Part shown: positions 1-8,719 of the stretch, piece after piece
How the letters are laid out: each line of letters opens with the position of its first letter
Numbering within the stretch: the first letter of the stretch is position 1
DNA from: Castellaniella daejeonensis
GTDB lineage: Bacteria; Pseudomonadota; Gammaproteobacteria; Burkholderiales; Burkholderiaceae_B
Direction: 5' to 3'
NCBI RefSeq assembly: GCF_039523555.1
Contig: NZ_BAAAFN010000015.1
Span: 496,001 to 560,000 of the forward strand
Length of the DNA stretch: 64,000 nt
The notes under the pieces: model-generated
The model's database searches: none
What the model saw: only the letters and a program-made list of their open reading frames with translations
What the model was told of the DNA's origin: nothing
Made by a program: the position numbers and the translations under genes

Positions 1-283
1 CATGGCGCACGTGGCCGCCAGCGTGCCGACCCTGAGCTACGCCTGCGACACGCACTATCCCTGGCTGGATCCCGACGAGGAAGTCGTGGCGGGCGGGCAC
101 CTGAGCTTCCATGAAGGCGCCATCGTGCTGGGCGACGCGCCCGGGCTCGGCCTGGAGATCGACCAGGACGCCCTGGCGCGGCTGCACGAGCAGTACCTGT
201 CCTGCGGCATCCGCTCGCGGGACGATGCCGCCCAGATGCGCAAGTACCAGCCCGACTGGAGCGGCAAGGCACCGCGCTTCTGA
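1..283 (+). CDS. gudD: Glucarate dehydratase, C-terminal part (5' end outside window)
   Basis: The frame is open from the window edge to a TGA at 281-283. The visible 94 residues are the C-terminus of an enolase-superfamily sugar-acid dehydratase. They include ACDTHYPW, a GGHLSFHEGAIVLGD stretch, then APGLGLEID and an ending YQPDWSGK.PRF that is typical of glucarate dehydratase. The enzyme dehydrates D-glucarate (and L-idarate) to 5-dehydro-4-deoxy-D-glucarate in the cytoplasm. The metal- and base-carrying residues lie upstream of the window and cannot be checked. The in-frame ATG at position 2 is internal. The gene converges on garD, and the kdgD product downstream would use the product of this enzyme. 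Confidence 0.8.
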   Translation, partial: MAHVAASVPTLSYACDTHYPWLDPDEEVVAGGHLSFHEGAIVLGDAPGLGLEIDQDALARLHEQYLSCGIRSRDDAAQMRKYQPDWSGKAPRF

Positions 284-385
284 ACGCCGGATCTGGATTC
301 GGGGGAGCGCAAGGCGGGAAGCCGAAGACAGTGCTGTTGCACGGCGAGGCGAACCAACGCGGCGATCCGCCGAATCCCGGCCTGG

Positions 386-1942
386 TCAGGTGACCGGGCC
401 GGGGTTGAACAGGACCAGGTCGTTGACGATGCCCCAGTGCTCGGCCCAGGTTTTGCGTCCGCTGGCGACATCCAGGATGCGTTCGAACAATTCCTGGCCC
501 AGGTCCTCGATGCTGGCTTCGCCGGTGGCGATCCGGCCGGCGTCGATGTCCATCAGGTCGTGCCAGCGGCGCGCCAGGTCCGAACGCGTGGCCACCTTGA
601 TCACGGGGACTTCGGCCAGGCCGTAGGGTGTGCCCCGCCCGGTGGTGAAGATGTGGACGTTCATGCCTGCGGCCAGCTGCAGCGTGCCGCAGACGAAGTC
701 GCCGGCCGGGGTGGCGGCGTACAGCAGCCCCTTGTCCCGTGCGCGCTCGCCCGGCGGCACGACGCCGCGGATCGGCGTGCTGCCGGACTTGACGATCGAA
801 CCCATGGCCTTTTCGACGATGTTCGACAGGCCGCCGCGCTTGTTGCCCGGCGTGGTGTTTGCGCTGCGGTCGGCCTGTCCGCGCTGCAGGTAATCGTCGT
901 ACCAGGCCATCTCGCGGATCAGGTCGCGGGCGACCTTGGGCGTGGCCGCGCGCGCCGTCAGCTGGTCGATGCCGTCGCGCACTTCGGTGACCTCGGAGAA
1001 CATCACGGTCGCGCCCGCGCGCACCAGCAGGTCGGCGGCGTGGCCCACCGCCGGATTTGCCGTGGCGCCGGAGAACGCGTCGCTGCCGCCGCACTGCACG
1101 CCCACCACCAGATCCGAAGCGGGGCAGGTTTCCCGGCGCCGCTGGTTCAGGCGTTCCAGGTGGATTTCCGCCATCGCCAGGATGTCGTCGATCATGCTGC
1201 CGAAGCCGACGTGCCGCTCGTCCTGCAGGCGCACCAGGTCCGGGTGCGCTGCGCCGCGGTCCTGGAAGCGTTCCGGCATCAGGCGTTCGGGCTGCAGCTT
1301 TTCGCAGCCCAGGCTGACCAGCATGACTTCTCCCCCGAAGTTCGGATTCTGTGCGATGTGGCGCAGGGTCTTCACCGGGATGGAGGCGCCTGGCGCATCG
1401 ATGGCCACGCCGCAACCGTAACCGTGGTGCAGCGCCACGACGCCGTCCACGTTCGGATAGCGGGGCAGCAATTCGCGGCGGATGCGGTCCAGGGCGATGT
1501 CCGCCACCCCGGCCACGCATTGCACCGTCATGGCGATGGCCAGGATGTTGCGAGTGCCCACCGAACCGTCGGCATTGCGGTAGCCCTGGAAGGTGTGGCC
1601 GGACAGGGGTTCCAGGTCGGGGACGGGGGCAGTGCAGATGGGCAGGGCGTCGAGAGAGGGCGCCGGCGGCATGCGCATCACGGCCTCGTAGACCCAGCTG
1701 CCGGCGGGCAGCGGCCGGGTCGCATGGCCGATGACGACGCCGTAGCGGACGATGGCCCCGTCTTCGGGAATGTCGCACAGGGCGACTTTGTGGCCTTGGG
1801 GGATGGCTTCGAGCAGGGTCGGGCCGTCGGGGATGCGGGCGCCAGCGGGCAGCCCTCGGTCGTTGGCGACGATGGCGACATTGTCGCCCTCGCGCATGCG
1901 GATCATGCGGGGAACCTGGACGGTCGGTCTGGCGGGATGCAC
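386..1942 (-). CDS. garD: Galactarate dehydratase (UxaA family)
   Basis: A 518-residue protein of the UxaA/GarD family, which dehydrates galactarate (mucate) to 5-dehydro-4-deoxy-D-glucarate. An N-terminal SAF-type domain (about residues 5-90) is followed by the large UxaA domain, with GSVGTRNILAIA near residue 125, the Cys-containing HHGYGCGVAIDAPG, VQCGGSDAFSG and GMNVHIFTTGRGTPYG. Length fits GarD (about 520) better than altronate dehydratase (about 495). The GTG start at 1942 is chosen because AGGAGA stands 6 bases upstream; a longer frame starting with TTG at 1975 lacks a Shine-Dalgarno and would run through the operator-like motif at 1961-1975. The gene is divergent from the GntR regulator. 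Altronate dehydratase is the main alternative. Confidence 0.82.
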   Translation of the reverse strand: MHPARPTVQVPRMIRMREGDNVAIVANDRGLPAGARIPDGPTLLEAIPQGHKVALCDIPEDGAIVRYGVVIGHATRPLPAGSWVYEAVMRMPPAPSLDALPICTAPVPDLEPLSGHTFQGYRNADGSVGTRNILAIAMTVQCVAGVADIALDRIRRELLPRYPNVDGVVALHHGYGCGVAIDAPGASIPVKTLRHIAQNPNFGGEVMLVSLGCEKLQPERLMPERFQDRGAAHPDLVRLQDERHVGFGSMIDDILAMAEIHLERLNQRRRETCPASDLVVGVQCGGSDAFSGATANPAVGHAADLLVRAGATVMFSEVTEVRDGIDQLTARAATPKVARDLIREMAWYDDYLQRGQADRSANTTPGNKRGGLSNIVEKAMGSIVKSGSTPIRGVVPPGERARDKGLLYAATPAGDFVCGTLQLAAGMNVHIFTTGRGTPYGLAEVPVIKVATRSDLARRWHDLMDIDAGRIATGEASIEDLGQELFERILDVASGRKTWAEHWGIVNDLVLFNPGPVT

Positions 1943-1960
1943 GAAGAGTCTCCTTGTAAT

Positions 1961-1975
1961 TATCTCATCATACAA
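1961..1975. promoter_or_regulatory. Operator-like motif 1 (GntR type), upstream of garD
   Basis: TATCTCATCATACAA matches 12 of 15 positions of the motif TATGTCATCGTATAA found at three other places around the GntR gene. It lies 18 bases upstream of the chosen garD start, where a bound repressor would block transcription or translation. Confidence 0.5.
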
Positions 1976-2073
1976 CTAGAGGTTTATACTGACAATCGAT
2001 CTGTATCGATAGGCGTAGACCTTTGTGTGGAGCAGATTGGATGAGTTTCCCCGCTTTCTTGAACAATCAATAA

Positions 2074-2088
2074 TATGTCGTCGTATGA
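2074..2088. promoter_or_regulatory. Operator-like motif 2, upstream of the GntR gene
   Basis: TATGTCGTCGTATGA matches 13 of 15 positions of the copy at 2893-2907. It lies 56 bases before the regulator's start codon in the garD-gntR divergent region, which fits autoregulation. Confidence 0.55.
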
Positions 2089-2144
2089 GTTATCTCTTCG
2101 GGAATGCAGTATCATGAATCGTCCGAATTCATAGTCTTCGTTCC

Positions 2145-2879
2145 ATGGCCTCCGTCCCCGCCCGCCGTTCGCGAAATCTCACCCAGAATGTCGTGGCCGC
2201 GCTGTCCGAGCGCATCCGCCACGGCGAATTCCACGTCGGCGAAAAGCTGCCGACCGAGTCCGCGCTGATGGAGTCCTTCGGGGTCAGCCGCACCGTCATC
2301 CGCGAAGCCATCTCGCGCCTGCAGGCCGCCGGTCTGGTCGAGACCCGGCACGGTATCGGGACTTTCCTGCTCGAACCCCGCAACGAGCAGCAACTGCGGA
2401 TCCGCACGGAAAACATCCTGACCATGCTGGACGTCCTGGCGATCCTGGAATTGCGGCTCAGCCTGGAAACCGAGGCGGCGGGGCTGGCCGCCTTGCGGCG
2501 CACGGAAGCCCAGGTGCAGCAGATGCGCGCCATCCTGGATGAATTCGCCGAGCACGTGCGCAAGAAGACCGGCAATGCGGTGGTCTCGGACGTCGCTTTC
2601 CACCTGGCAGTGGCCACGGCCACGGGCAACCGCTATTTCCACGACATCCTCAAGCAGCTGGGCAAGTCGATCATTCCCCGGACGCGCATCGATTCGGCAG
2701 CCCTGGCGGAAGACGATCGGGCCAGCTACCTGGGCCGCGTCCATGTCGAGCACGAGGACATCTACAACGCCATCGTCCGCAAGGATCCGGATGCGGCGCG
2801 GGCCGCCATGCGCATGCATCTCACCAACAGCAGGGAACGTCTGCGCCGCGCCCAGGAAGCCGCCGAGAAGAGTGCCTGA
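2145..2879 (+). CDS. GntR/FadR-family transcriptional regulator
   Basis: A 244-residue cytoplasmic regulator. The N-terminal winged helix-turn-helix spans about residues 8-75 (IRHGEFHVGEKLPTE, then FGVSRTVIREAISRLQAAGLV, the standard GntR recognition-helix region). The C-terminal all-helical FCD ligand domain (about 90-225) has metal-site-like residues in VVSDVAFHLAVA and in RVHVEHEDIYNAI. FadR-subfamily members next to aldarate genes usually repress them until a sugar acid binds. The gene lies between garD (divergent) and kdgD (same strand), and four similar operator-like motifs surround it. No strong Shine-Dalgarno precedes the ATG. The effector ligand is inferred, not visible. Confidence 0.88.
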   Translation: MASVPARRSRNLTQNVVAALSERIRHGEFHVGEKLPTESALMESFGVSRTVIREAISRLQAAGLVETRHGIGTFLLEPRNEQQLRIRTENILTMLDVLAILELRLSLETEAAGLAALRRTEAQVQQMRAILDEFAEHVRKKTGNAVVSDVAFHLAVATATGNRYFHDILKQLGKSIIPRTRIDSAALAEDDRASYLGRVHVEHEDIYNAIVRKDPDAARAAMRMHLTNSRERLRRAQEAAEKSA

Positions 2880-2892
2880 GCCTTCTCATAGG

Positions 2893-2907
2893 TATGTCAT
2901 CGTATAA
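2893..2907. promoter_or_regulatory. Operator-like motif 3, upstream of kdgD
   Basis: TATGTCATCGTATAA, the reference copy of the motif, lies 13 bases after the GntR gene and about 190 bases before kdgD. Together with motif 4 it brackets the likely kdgD promoter region. Confidence 0.55.
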
Positions 2908-3018
2908 GATGAAATGACCTGGCCATTTCCCGGCTTCTTGGCGAAATGACCACACAAGTAAAGCATATGTAAGGGTATACGCTAGTCCGGCGGGGATCCC
3001 TCTTGTTGCTTGTCGTCT

Positions 3019-3033
3019 GATGTCATATGATAA
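3019..3033. promoter_or_regulatory. Operator-like motif 4, upstream of kdgD
   Basis: GATGTCATATGATAA shares the ATGTCAT half and the ATAA end of the motif. On the opposite strand the overlapping sequence through 3043 begins ATGTCGT, so the site may be a double one. It is 65 bases before the kdgD start. Confidence 0.45.
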
Positions 3034-3098
3034 CGTACGACATGAACGAATGAGGAAGGGGTGACGCACGCCTTCCCGGATCAGAGGACACCACGCAT

Positions 3099-4004
3099 AT
3101 GACGACTTGCCAGGAATTGAAGGAAATCCTGAGGGACGGGTTGCTGTCTTTCCCCGTCACGGATTTCGACGCCGGAGGAAACTTCGACCCCAAGGGCTAC
3201 CAGGCCCGCCTGGAATGGCTGATGCCCTACGGCGCTCGCGCCCTGTTCGCCGCGGGGGGCACGGGCGAATATTTCTCGCTGACACTGGACGAGTTCTCCC
3301 GGGTGGTGGACACGGCCGTGCGCACCTGCCAGGGGCACACGCCGATCCTGGCGGGCGCGGGCGGCCCGACCCGCACGGCGATCGCGTTCGCACAGGAAGC
3401 CCAGCGCAAGGGCGCGGCGGGCATCCTGCTCATGCCGCACTACCTGACCGATGCGCCTCAGGAAGGCATTGCCCGCCACGTGCGCGAGGTTTGCGACTCG
3501 GTGGACATCGGCGTGCTGATCTACCACCGCGGCCAGTGCCGCCTGTCGCCTGCGCTGCTGGAGCAGCTGGCCGAGCAATGCCCGAACCTGATCGGCTTCA
3601 AGGACGGCGTGGGTAACGTCGAGCACATGGTGCGCGTGCGCCGGCGCCTGGGCGATCGTTTCGCCTATCTGGGTGGCCTGCCCACGGCGGAAGTCTTTGC
3701 CCAGGCATACCGTGCGATGGGCGTGCCGGTGTATTCTTCGGCGGTGTTCAATTTCGTCCCCGAAATGGCCATGCACTTCTACCAGGCCGTGAAGACTGGG
3801 GACGACGCCACGGTCGGCCACCTGCTGGATACTTTCTTCCTGCCGCTGCTCGAGATCCGCAACCGCAAGCCCGGCTATGCCGTCAGCATCGTCAAGGCCG
3901 GCACGCGCATCATCGGCCGTTCTTCCGGTCCGGTGCGTCCGCCCCTGGTGGACCTGGATCCGCAGGAAGAAGACGCGCTGCGCGCACTGATCGAGGCGCT
4001 CTGA
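3099..4004 (+). CDS. kdgD: 5-dehydro-4-deoxyglucarate dehydratase
   Basis: A 301-residue (beta/alpha)8 protein of the dihydrodipicolinate synthase family. It decarboxylates and dehydrates 5-dehydro-4-deoxy-D-glucarate to 2,5-dioxopentanoate (2-oxoglutarate semialdehyde). Visible motifs are GLLSFPVTDF near residue 14, the AAGGTGEYFSL phosphate/carboxylate loop at 51-61, the general-acid Tyr142 in IYHRGQ and the Schiff-base Lys168 in LIGFKDG. FKDGVGN separates it from DapA. AGAGGA lies 11 bases before the ATG. It receives the product of both GudD and GarD and is followed 15 bases later by the fused uronate dehydrogenase-lactonase, so the two probably form an operon under the GntR protein. The semialdehyde dehydrogenase is not in the window. 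Confidence 0.92.
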   Translation: MTTCQELKEILRDGLLSFPVTDFDAGGNFDPKGYQARLEWLMPYGARALFAAGGTGEYFSLTLDEFSRVVDTAVRTCQGHTPILAGAGGPTRTAIAFAQEAQRKGAAGILLMPHYLTDAPQEGIARHVREVCDSVDIGVLIYHRGQCRLSPALLEQLAEQCPNLIGFKDGVGNVEHMVRVRRRLGDRFAYLGGLPTAEVFAQAYRAMGVPVYSSAVFNFVPEMAMHFYQAVKTGDDATVGHLLDTFFLPLLEIRNRKPGYAVSIVKAGTRIIGRSSGPVRPPLVDLDPQEEDALRALIEAL

Positions 4005-4019
4005 TCCAAGGAAGCAGGC

Positions 4020-5759
4020 ATGACTGAAGATTCCGGCGTTTTCCAGCCCTACGGCCGCATCCTCCTGACCGGCGCCGCCGGGGGCCTGGGCAAGGTGTTG
4101 CGCGAGACGCTGCGGCCTTATGCGCGGGTCCTGCGGCTGTCCGACATCGCGGCGATGGCGCCGGCGGAAGGGCCGCACGAAGAAGTCGTGCCCTGCGATC
4201 TGGCGGACAAGGATGCCGTCGATGCGCTCCTGGATGGCGTCGATGCCGTCGTGCACCTGGGCGGAATCTCGGTGGAGCGACCCTTCGAGGAGGTCATCGA
4301 AGCGAATATCCGCGGCACGTATCATCTTTACGAGGCTGCCCGCCGGCACGGCACGCGCCGCGTCGTGTTCGCCAGTTCCAATCACGTGATCGGCTTCCAT
4401 CGCCAGGGCGTGCGCCTGGATAGCCGGTCGCCGCGCCGTCCCGATGGGTACTACGGCCTGTCTAAGTCCTTCGGCGAGGATCTGGCGTCCTTCTACCACG
4501 ACCGCTACGGGATCGAGACGGTCAGCGTGCGCATCGGCTCGTCCTTTCCGCAGCCGCGCAACCGGCGGATGATGCACACCTGGCTCAGCTACCGCGACCT
4601 GACGGATCTCGTGCGGCGCGGCCTGTTCACCCCGGGGGTGGGGCATACCGTGGTCTATGGCGTGTCGGACAACCGCGACAGCTGGTGGGACAACAGCGGG
4701 GCGGCCATCCTGGGCTATGTCCCGCAGGACAGCTCCGAAGTGTTCCGCGCCGAGATCGAGCGCCAGCCGGAGCCGCCGGCCGACGATCCCGACAGGATCT
4801 ACCAGGGTGGCGCCTTCACGGCCGCCGGACCCTACGAAAACCTGCCTCCGGTGCGCCGGGCCGTCCGTTCGGCCGCGGAGGCCGAACTGGTCCTGCACCT
4901 GCGCAACCAGACGGGAGAAAGTCCCGTCTGGCATGCGGGTGAACAGGCCCTGTACTGGGTCGACATCCAGGCAGGCGCATTGCATCGCTGGCGTGTTCGG
5001 GACCAGCAGCACACCAGCTGGCGTGCCGGCCAGCAGCTGGGCTGCGTGGCCCGCCTGTCCGGCGGCGGCTGGGTCGGTGCCATGGAAGACGGCATCTACC
5101 GCCTGACACCCGACGAAGACCAGGTGCTGCGGACCGAGCGATGGGCCGAAGCCGGGCATGCGCGGCCGGGCATGCGCTTCAATGACGGCCGCTGCGACCG
5201 CCAGGGCCGCTTCTGGGTGGGCACCATGCTGATGGACATGTCCCGGGCCGCGGCAGCCGGCGCCCTGTACCGCCTGACGGGGCAGGGCGGCCAGCTGCAG
5301 CTGGACCGGATGATCGAGGACCTGATCGTGCCCAACGGCCTGGCATTCAGCCCCGATGGGCGCACCATGTATTTTTCGGATTCCCATCCGCTGCGGCAAT
5401 GCGTGTGGGCCTGCGACTATGACATTGACGCAGGCGTCCCGGGCCAGCGCCGTGTGTTCATCGAGAAATTGCCGGGCGGCCGCCCCGATGGCGCCGCCAT
5501 CGATGCCGACGGGTGCTACTGGATCTGCGGCAACGACGCGGGGCTGGTGCATCGCTACACCCCGGATGGCCGGCTGGACCGCAGCCTGCGCGTGCCCGTG
5601 GCCAAGCCCGCCATGTGCGCCTTCGGCGGTCCGGGGCTGGATACCCTGTTCGTGACTTCGATCCGCTTGCCGGATGCACCGCCGCATGCGCTGGATGGCG
5701 CGGTGTTCGCCTTGCGGCCGGGCGTGTGCGGGATCGAGGAGCCGGCTTTCTTAGCCTGA
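4020..5759 (+). CDS. Fused uronate dehydrogenase - SMP-30 aldarolactonase
   Basis: A 579-residue two-domain protein in one uninterrupted frame. Residues 1-270 are an NAD-dependent short-chain/epimerase-type uronate dehydrogenase: Rossmann glycine motif GAAGGLG at 18-24, ASSNHVIG at 118-125 and the catalytic Tyr145-x3-Lys149. It would oxidise glucuronate/galacturonate to the aldarolactone. Residues 288-579 are an SMP-30/gluconolactonase beta-propeller with the metal residues Glu300, Asn439 and Asp490, expected to hydrolyse that lactone to glucarate/galactarate. The two steps are consecutive, so the fusion is metabolically sensible. Elsewhere they are usually separate proteins of about 270 and 290 residues. 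The stop overlaps the convergent ppc end by 9 bases. Confidence 0.88.
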   Translation: MTEDSGVFQPYGRILLTGAAGGLGKVLRETLRPYARVLRLSDIAAMAPAEGPHEEVVPCDLADKDAVDALLDGVDAVVHLGGISVERPFEEVIEANIRGTYHLYEAARRHGTRRVVFASSNHVIGFHRQGVRLDSRSPRRPDGYYGLSKSFGEDLASFYHDRYGIETVSVRIGSSFPQPRNRRMMHTWLSYRDLTDLVRRGLFTPGVGHTVVYGVSDNRDSWWDNSGAAILGYVPQDSSEVFRAEIERQPEPPADDPDRIYQGGAFTAAGPYENLPPVRRAVRSAAEAELVLHLRNQTGESPVWHAGEQALYWVDIQAGALHRWRVRDQQHTSWRAGQQLGCVARLSGGGWVGAMEDGIYRLTPDEDQVLRTERWAEAGHARPGMRFNDGRCDRQGRFWVGTMLMDMSRAAAAGALYRLTGQGGQLQLDRMIEDLIVPNGLAFSPDGRTMYFSDSHPLRQCVWACDYDIDAGVPGQRRVFIEKLPGGRPDGAAIDADGCYWICGNDAGLVHRYTPDGRLDRSLRVPVAKPAMCAFGGPGLDTLFVTSIRLPDAPPHALDGAVFALRPGVCGIEEPAFLA

Positions 5760-8606
5760 GTTCCGCAGTCCCGCGGCAATGCCGTTGATGGTCATGTGGA
5801 TCGCCCGCTGGTCGCGCGATTCCTGCTCGTCGGCACGGCGCGCGGACGATTGGCCCGAGCGCACGCGGCGCAGCAGTTCGACCTGCAGGTGGTTCAGCGG
5901 GTCGATGTAGGCAAAGCGTTCGGCCAGGGCGCTGCGCAGGGGTTCGTCGTGCGCCAGCAGGTCGTGGCCGGTGACGGCGCGGAAGGCATCCAGCGTGGCC
6001 TGGTATTCCGTGGCGATGCGTTCGAAGATCTGCTTGCGCAGGGTCTTGTCGGGCACCAGTTCGGCGTAGGCCCTGCCGATGGCGAGGTCGGTCTTGGCCA
6101 GCACCTGCTCCATGTTGGACAGCAGGGTGCGGAAGAAGGGCCAGTCCCGCACCATGGCCTGCAGGCGCGCCAGCCGCTCCTCTCGCGTCAGGGCCTGGTC
6201 GGGCCCGCCTTCGGACAGGTAGCGCCCCAGCGCCGTTCCCATGCCGTACCAGCCGGGCAGGGGCAGGCGGCACTGGGCCCAGGAAAATGACCAGGGAATG
6301 GCCCGCAGATCCTCGATGCGATGCAGCGCCTTGCGCGAGGAAGGCCTCGAGCCGATGTTCAGACCGGCGATCTCGCGGATCGGCGTCGAGGCGAAGAAGT
6401 AGTCCGTGAAGCCTTCCGTGCCGTAGACCAGGTCGCGATAGGCTTGCCGCGCGGTTTCCGACATCCAGGCCATGGCCTCGCCGTACAGGGCGGCGTGCTC
6501 GTCTTCGGCGCGGGAGGCCGGCGAGCCGGCCGCCAGGCTGGCCTCCAGGGTGGCGGCGACGAACAGTTCCAGGTGCGAGCGCCCGACTTCGGCGTCCTTG
6601 TAGCGGCCCTGGATGATTTCGCCTTGTTCGGTCAGGCGGATCTGGTTGTTCACGGTGCCCGGCGGCTGCGACAGGATGGAGTCGTAGCTGGGGCCACCGC
6701 CGCGGCCCACCGAGCCACCGCGCCCGTGGAACAGCCGCAGGCGGGTGCGGTGCTTGCGGAAGACTTCGACCAGGCGCCGCTCGGTCTGGTAGAGCGACCA
6801 GTTCGATGTCAGGTAGCCGCCGTCCTTGTTGCTGTCGGAATAGCCCAGCATCACTTCCTGGATGCCGTGCTGCGCGTGGCGCACGCGCGCGGCGACCTCG
6901 GGCAGCGACAGCCAGGCATCCATGATGTCCGGGCCACGCTCCAGGTCGGGAATGGTTTCGAACAGCGGCACCACCATCAGCCCGCCGCCGGGGGCGGCGT
7001 CGTTCGTCGCGGCCGGGGCGATCAGGCCGGTTTCCTGCTGCAGCACCAGGACTTCCAGCAGGTCGCTGAGCGTTTCGGTATGGGATACGATCGTCTGGCG
7101 CAGGGCAGCCTCGCCGAAGCGGCGGCGGCAGTCGGCGGCCATGCGCAGGATGGCCAGTTCCTTGGTCGTTTCGGCCGAATATTCGATCCAGGGCGACACC
7201 AGCGGGCGTGGCTCGCGCAGTTCCTGGCGCAGCACGCGGACACGGTCTTCCTCGGACAGCCGGGCATAGCGCACGGGCTTGCCGTCCAGGGTCACGCGGG
7301 CGTGCCGCATCAGCTCGTCGAGCACGCGTTCGTGGACGTCGGAGCTTTGCCGCAGGTCCACCGTGGCCAGGTGCAGGCCGAAGATGCCGACCGCCTGGCG
7401 CAGGTGCGTCAGGCGCAGCCTGGCAACCAGGGCGCCGTGGTGCGCGTCCAGCGATTCGGCCACGATGCGCAGGTCTTCGGCCAGCTCGGCGGCCGTGCCG
7501 TAGGCGGGGGCTTCGTAGATGTTGCGCCGGGCCAGGCGCCTGCCGGTCAGCGCCTGCGCGGTGGCGGCGAGCCGGGCGTAGATGTGGATGCAGGCGCGCC
7601 GGTAGGGCTCGTCCTGGCGGTGGGGAGACGGGTCCTGGCTGGCGGCGGCCAGTTCGGCCAGGGCCGGGGTGACGCGCATCAGGGATTGCGAGACCGACAG
7701 CTCGGCGCCCAGGGCGTGGACTTCGGTCAGGTAGTAGCGCAGGACGTGTGCGCACTGGCGCAGCAGCGCCTGTTCCAGCGTGCCGTCATCCACGTTCGGG
7801 TTGCCGTCGCGGTCGCCGCCGATCCAGCTGCCCATGTGGACGAAAGGCGGCAGCGGCGTGTTGTCCACGTCGAACACGGAACGCGCCGGTTTGCGCAGCA
7901 GCGCCCCCATGTCCAGGTGGAGCTGGGGCAGCGTGCTGAAAAAAGTGCTGGTGTAGTAGGACAGGGCGTTGTCGATTTCGTCGAGCACGGTGAGCTTGCT
8001 CTGGCGCAGCATGCGGGTCTGCCACAGGGCGGCGATCAGCCCGGTCAGGTGCTCGTGCAGCCGGGCGGCTTCCAGCGGCGCGTGCGGCGTATCCAGCTGG
8101 CGCAGCTGCCGGGCGATGGCCTGGTGCAGGTCCAGCGTGCTCTTGCGCTGCACCTCGGTGGGATGCGCCGTCAGCACGGGCACGATGCAGGCCGAGGCCA
8201 GGTGCTGGCGGATGCGGGCGCCGGACAGGCCGGCAGCCTGCAGCAGTTCCACCGCGTGCCGCAGGCTGCCCGGCGTGGCGGGGCCTTCGGCCTGCCATTG
8301 CTGACGCTGCCGGCGAGTCTGGTCGCGGTCTTCTGCGATGTTGGACAGGTGCAGGAAATAGCTGAACGCACGCGCCACGGAATTGGCTTCGCCGTCGGCC
8401 AGGCGGCGGATCTGGCGCTCCAGCGTGCGGCCGTCGCGGTCCTGGCCCTCGCGGCGGAATTTCACGGCGGCGCGGCGCAGTTTCTCGATCACGTCGTAGA
8501 CGGCGCGGCCTTCGCAGTCCCGGATGACTTCCCCCAGAGTCCGGCCCAGCATCCGGATGTCTTGTCGCAGAGGGGAAATGGCTTCACTCGGGGTTGCGGG
8601 CTTCAC
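5751..8606 (-). CDS. ppc: Phosphoenolpyruvate carboxylase
   Basis: A 951-residue anaplerotic enzyme that carboxylates PEP with bicarbonate to oxaloacetate. Catalytic motifs are intact: VLTAHPTEVQRKS with His148, DRDGNPNV, GYSDSNKDGGY, the mobile loop GRGGSVGRGGGPSY, and the ending TINGIAAGLRNSG, close to the RNTG C-terminus of the E. coli enzyme. Length is a little above the usual 880-930 because of the N-terminus. It is a single gene convergent with the udh-lactonase fusion, overlapping it by 9 bases, and divergent from ilvD across 113 bases that hold both promoters. Confidence 0.97.
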   Translation of the reverse strand: MKPATPSEAISPLRQDIRMLGRTLGEVIRDCEGRAVYDVIEKLRRAAVKFRREGQDRDGRTLERQIRRLADGEANSVARAFSYFLHLSNIAEDRDQTRRQRQQWQAEGPATPGSLRHAVELLQAAGLSGARIRQHLASACIVPVLTAHPTEVQRKSTLDLHQAIARQLRQLDTPHAPLEAARLHEHLTGLIAALWQTRMLRQSKLTVLDEIDNALSYYTSTFFSTLPQLHLDMGALLRKPARSVFDVDNTPLPPFVHMGSWIGGDRDGNPNVDDGTLEQALLRQCAHVLRYYLTEVHALGAELSVSQSLMRVTPALAELAAASQDPSPHRQDEPYRRACIHIYARLAATAQALTGRRLARRNIYEAPAYGTAAELAEDLRIVAESLDAHHGALVARLRLTHLRQAVGIFGLHLATVDLRQSSDVHERVLDELMRHARVTLDGKPVRYARLSEEDRVRVLRQELREPRPLVSPWIEYSAETTKELAILRMAADCRRRFGEAALRQTIVSHTETLSDLLEVLVLQQETGLIAPAATNDAAPGGGLMVVPLFETIPDLERGPDIMDAWLSLPEVAARVRHAQHGIQEVMLGYSDSNKDGGYLTSNWSLYQTERRLVEVFRKHRTRLRLFHGRGGSVGRGGGPSYDSILSQPPGTVNNQIRLTEQGEIIQGRYKDAEVGRSHLELFVAATLEASLAAGSPASRAEDEHAALYGEAMAWMSETARQAYRDLVYGTEGFTDYFFASTPIREIAGLNIGSRPSSRKALHRIEDLRAIPWSFSWAQCRLPLPGWYGMGTALGRYLSEGGPDQALTREERLARLQAMVRDWPFFRTLLSNMEQVLAKTDLAIGRAYAELVPDKTLRKQIFERIATEYQATLDAFRAVTGHDLLAHDEPLRSALAERFAYIDPLNHLQVELLRRVRSGQSSARRADEQESRDQRAIHMTINGIAAGLRNSG

Positions 8607-8719
8607 AGGGTCTCCATCGTAGGGAATCGGGACGTGCGCATCCAGCCCGCCTGTGCTGCGGGGCGGGATGATCCTTTATCATAAGCGCTTTTGCCCCTCC
8701 CGTTTCCAGGACAGTCGCC

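Noticed and set aside
437..2044. A 535-codon open frame opposite garD, and similar long frames opposite ppc, ilvD and other GC-rich genes
   Set aside because: Such frames are expected on the antisense strand of high-GC genes; their products are rich in Arg, Ala, His and Gly without domains, while the opposite strand encodes clear enzymes.
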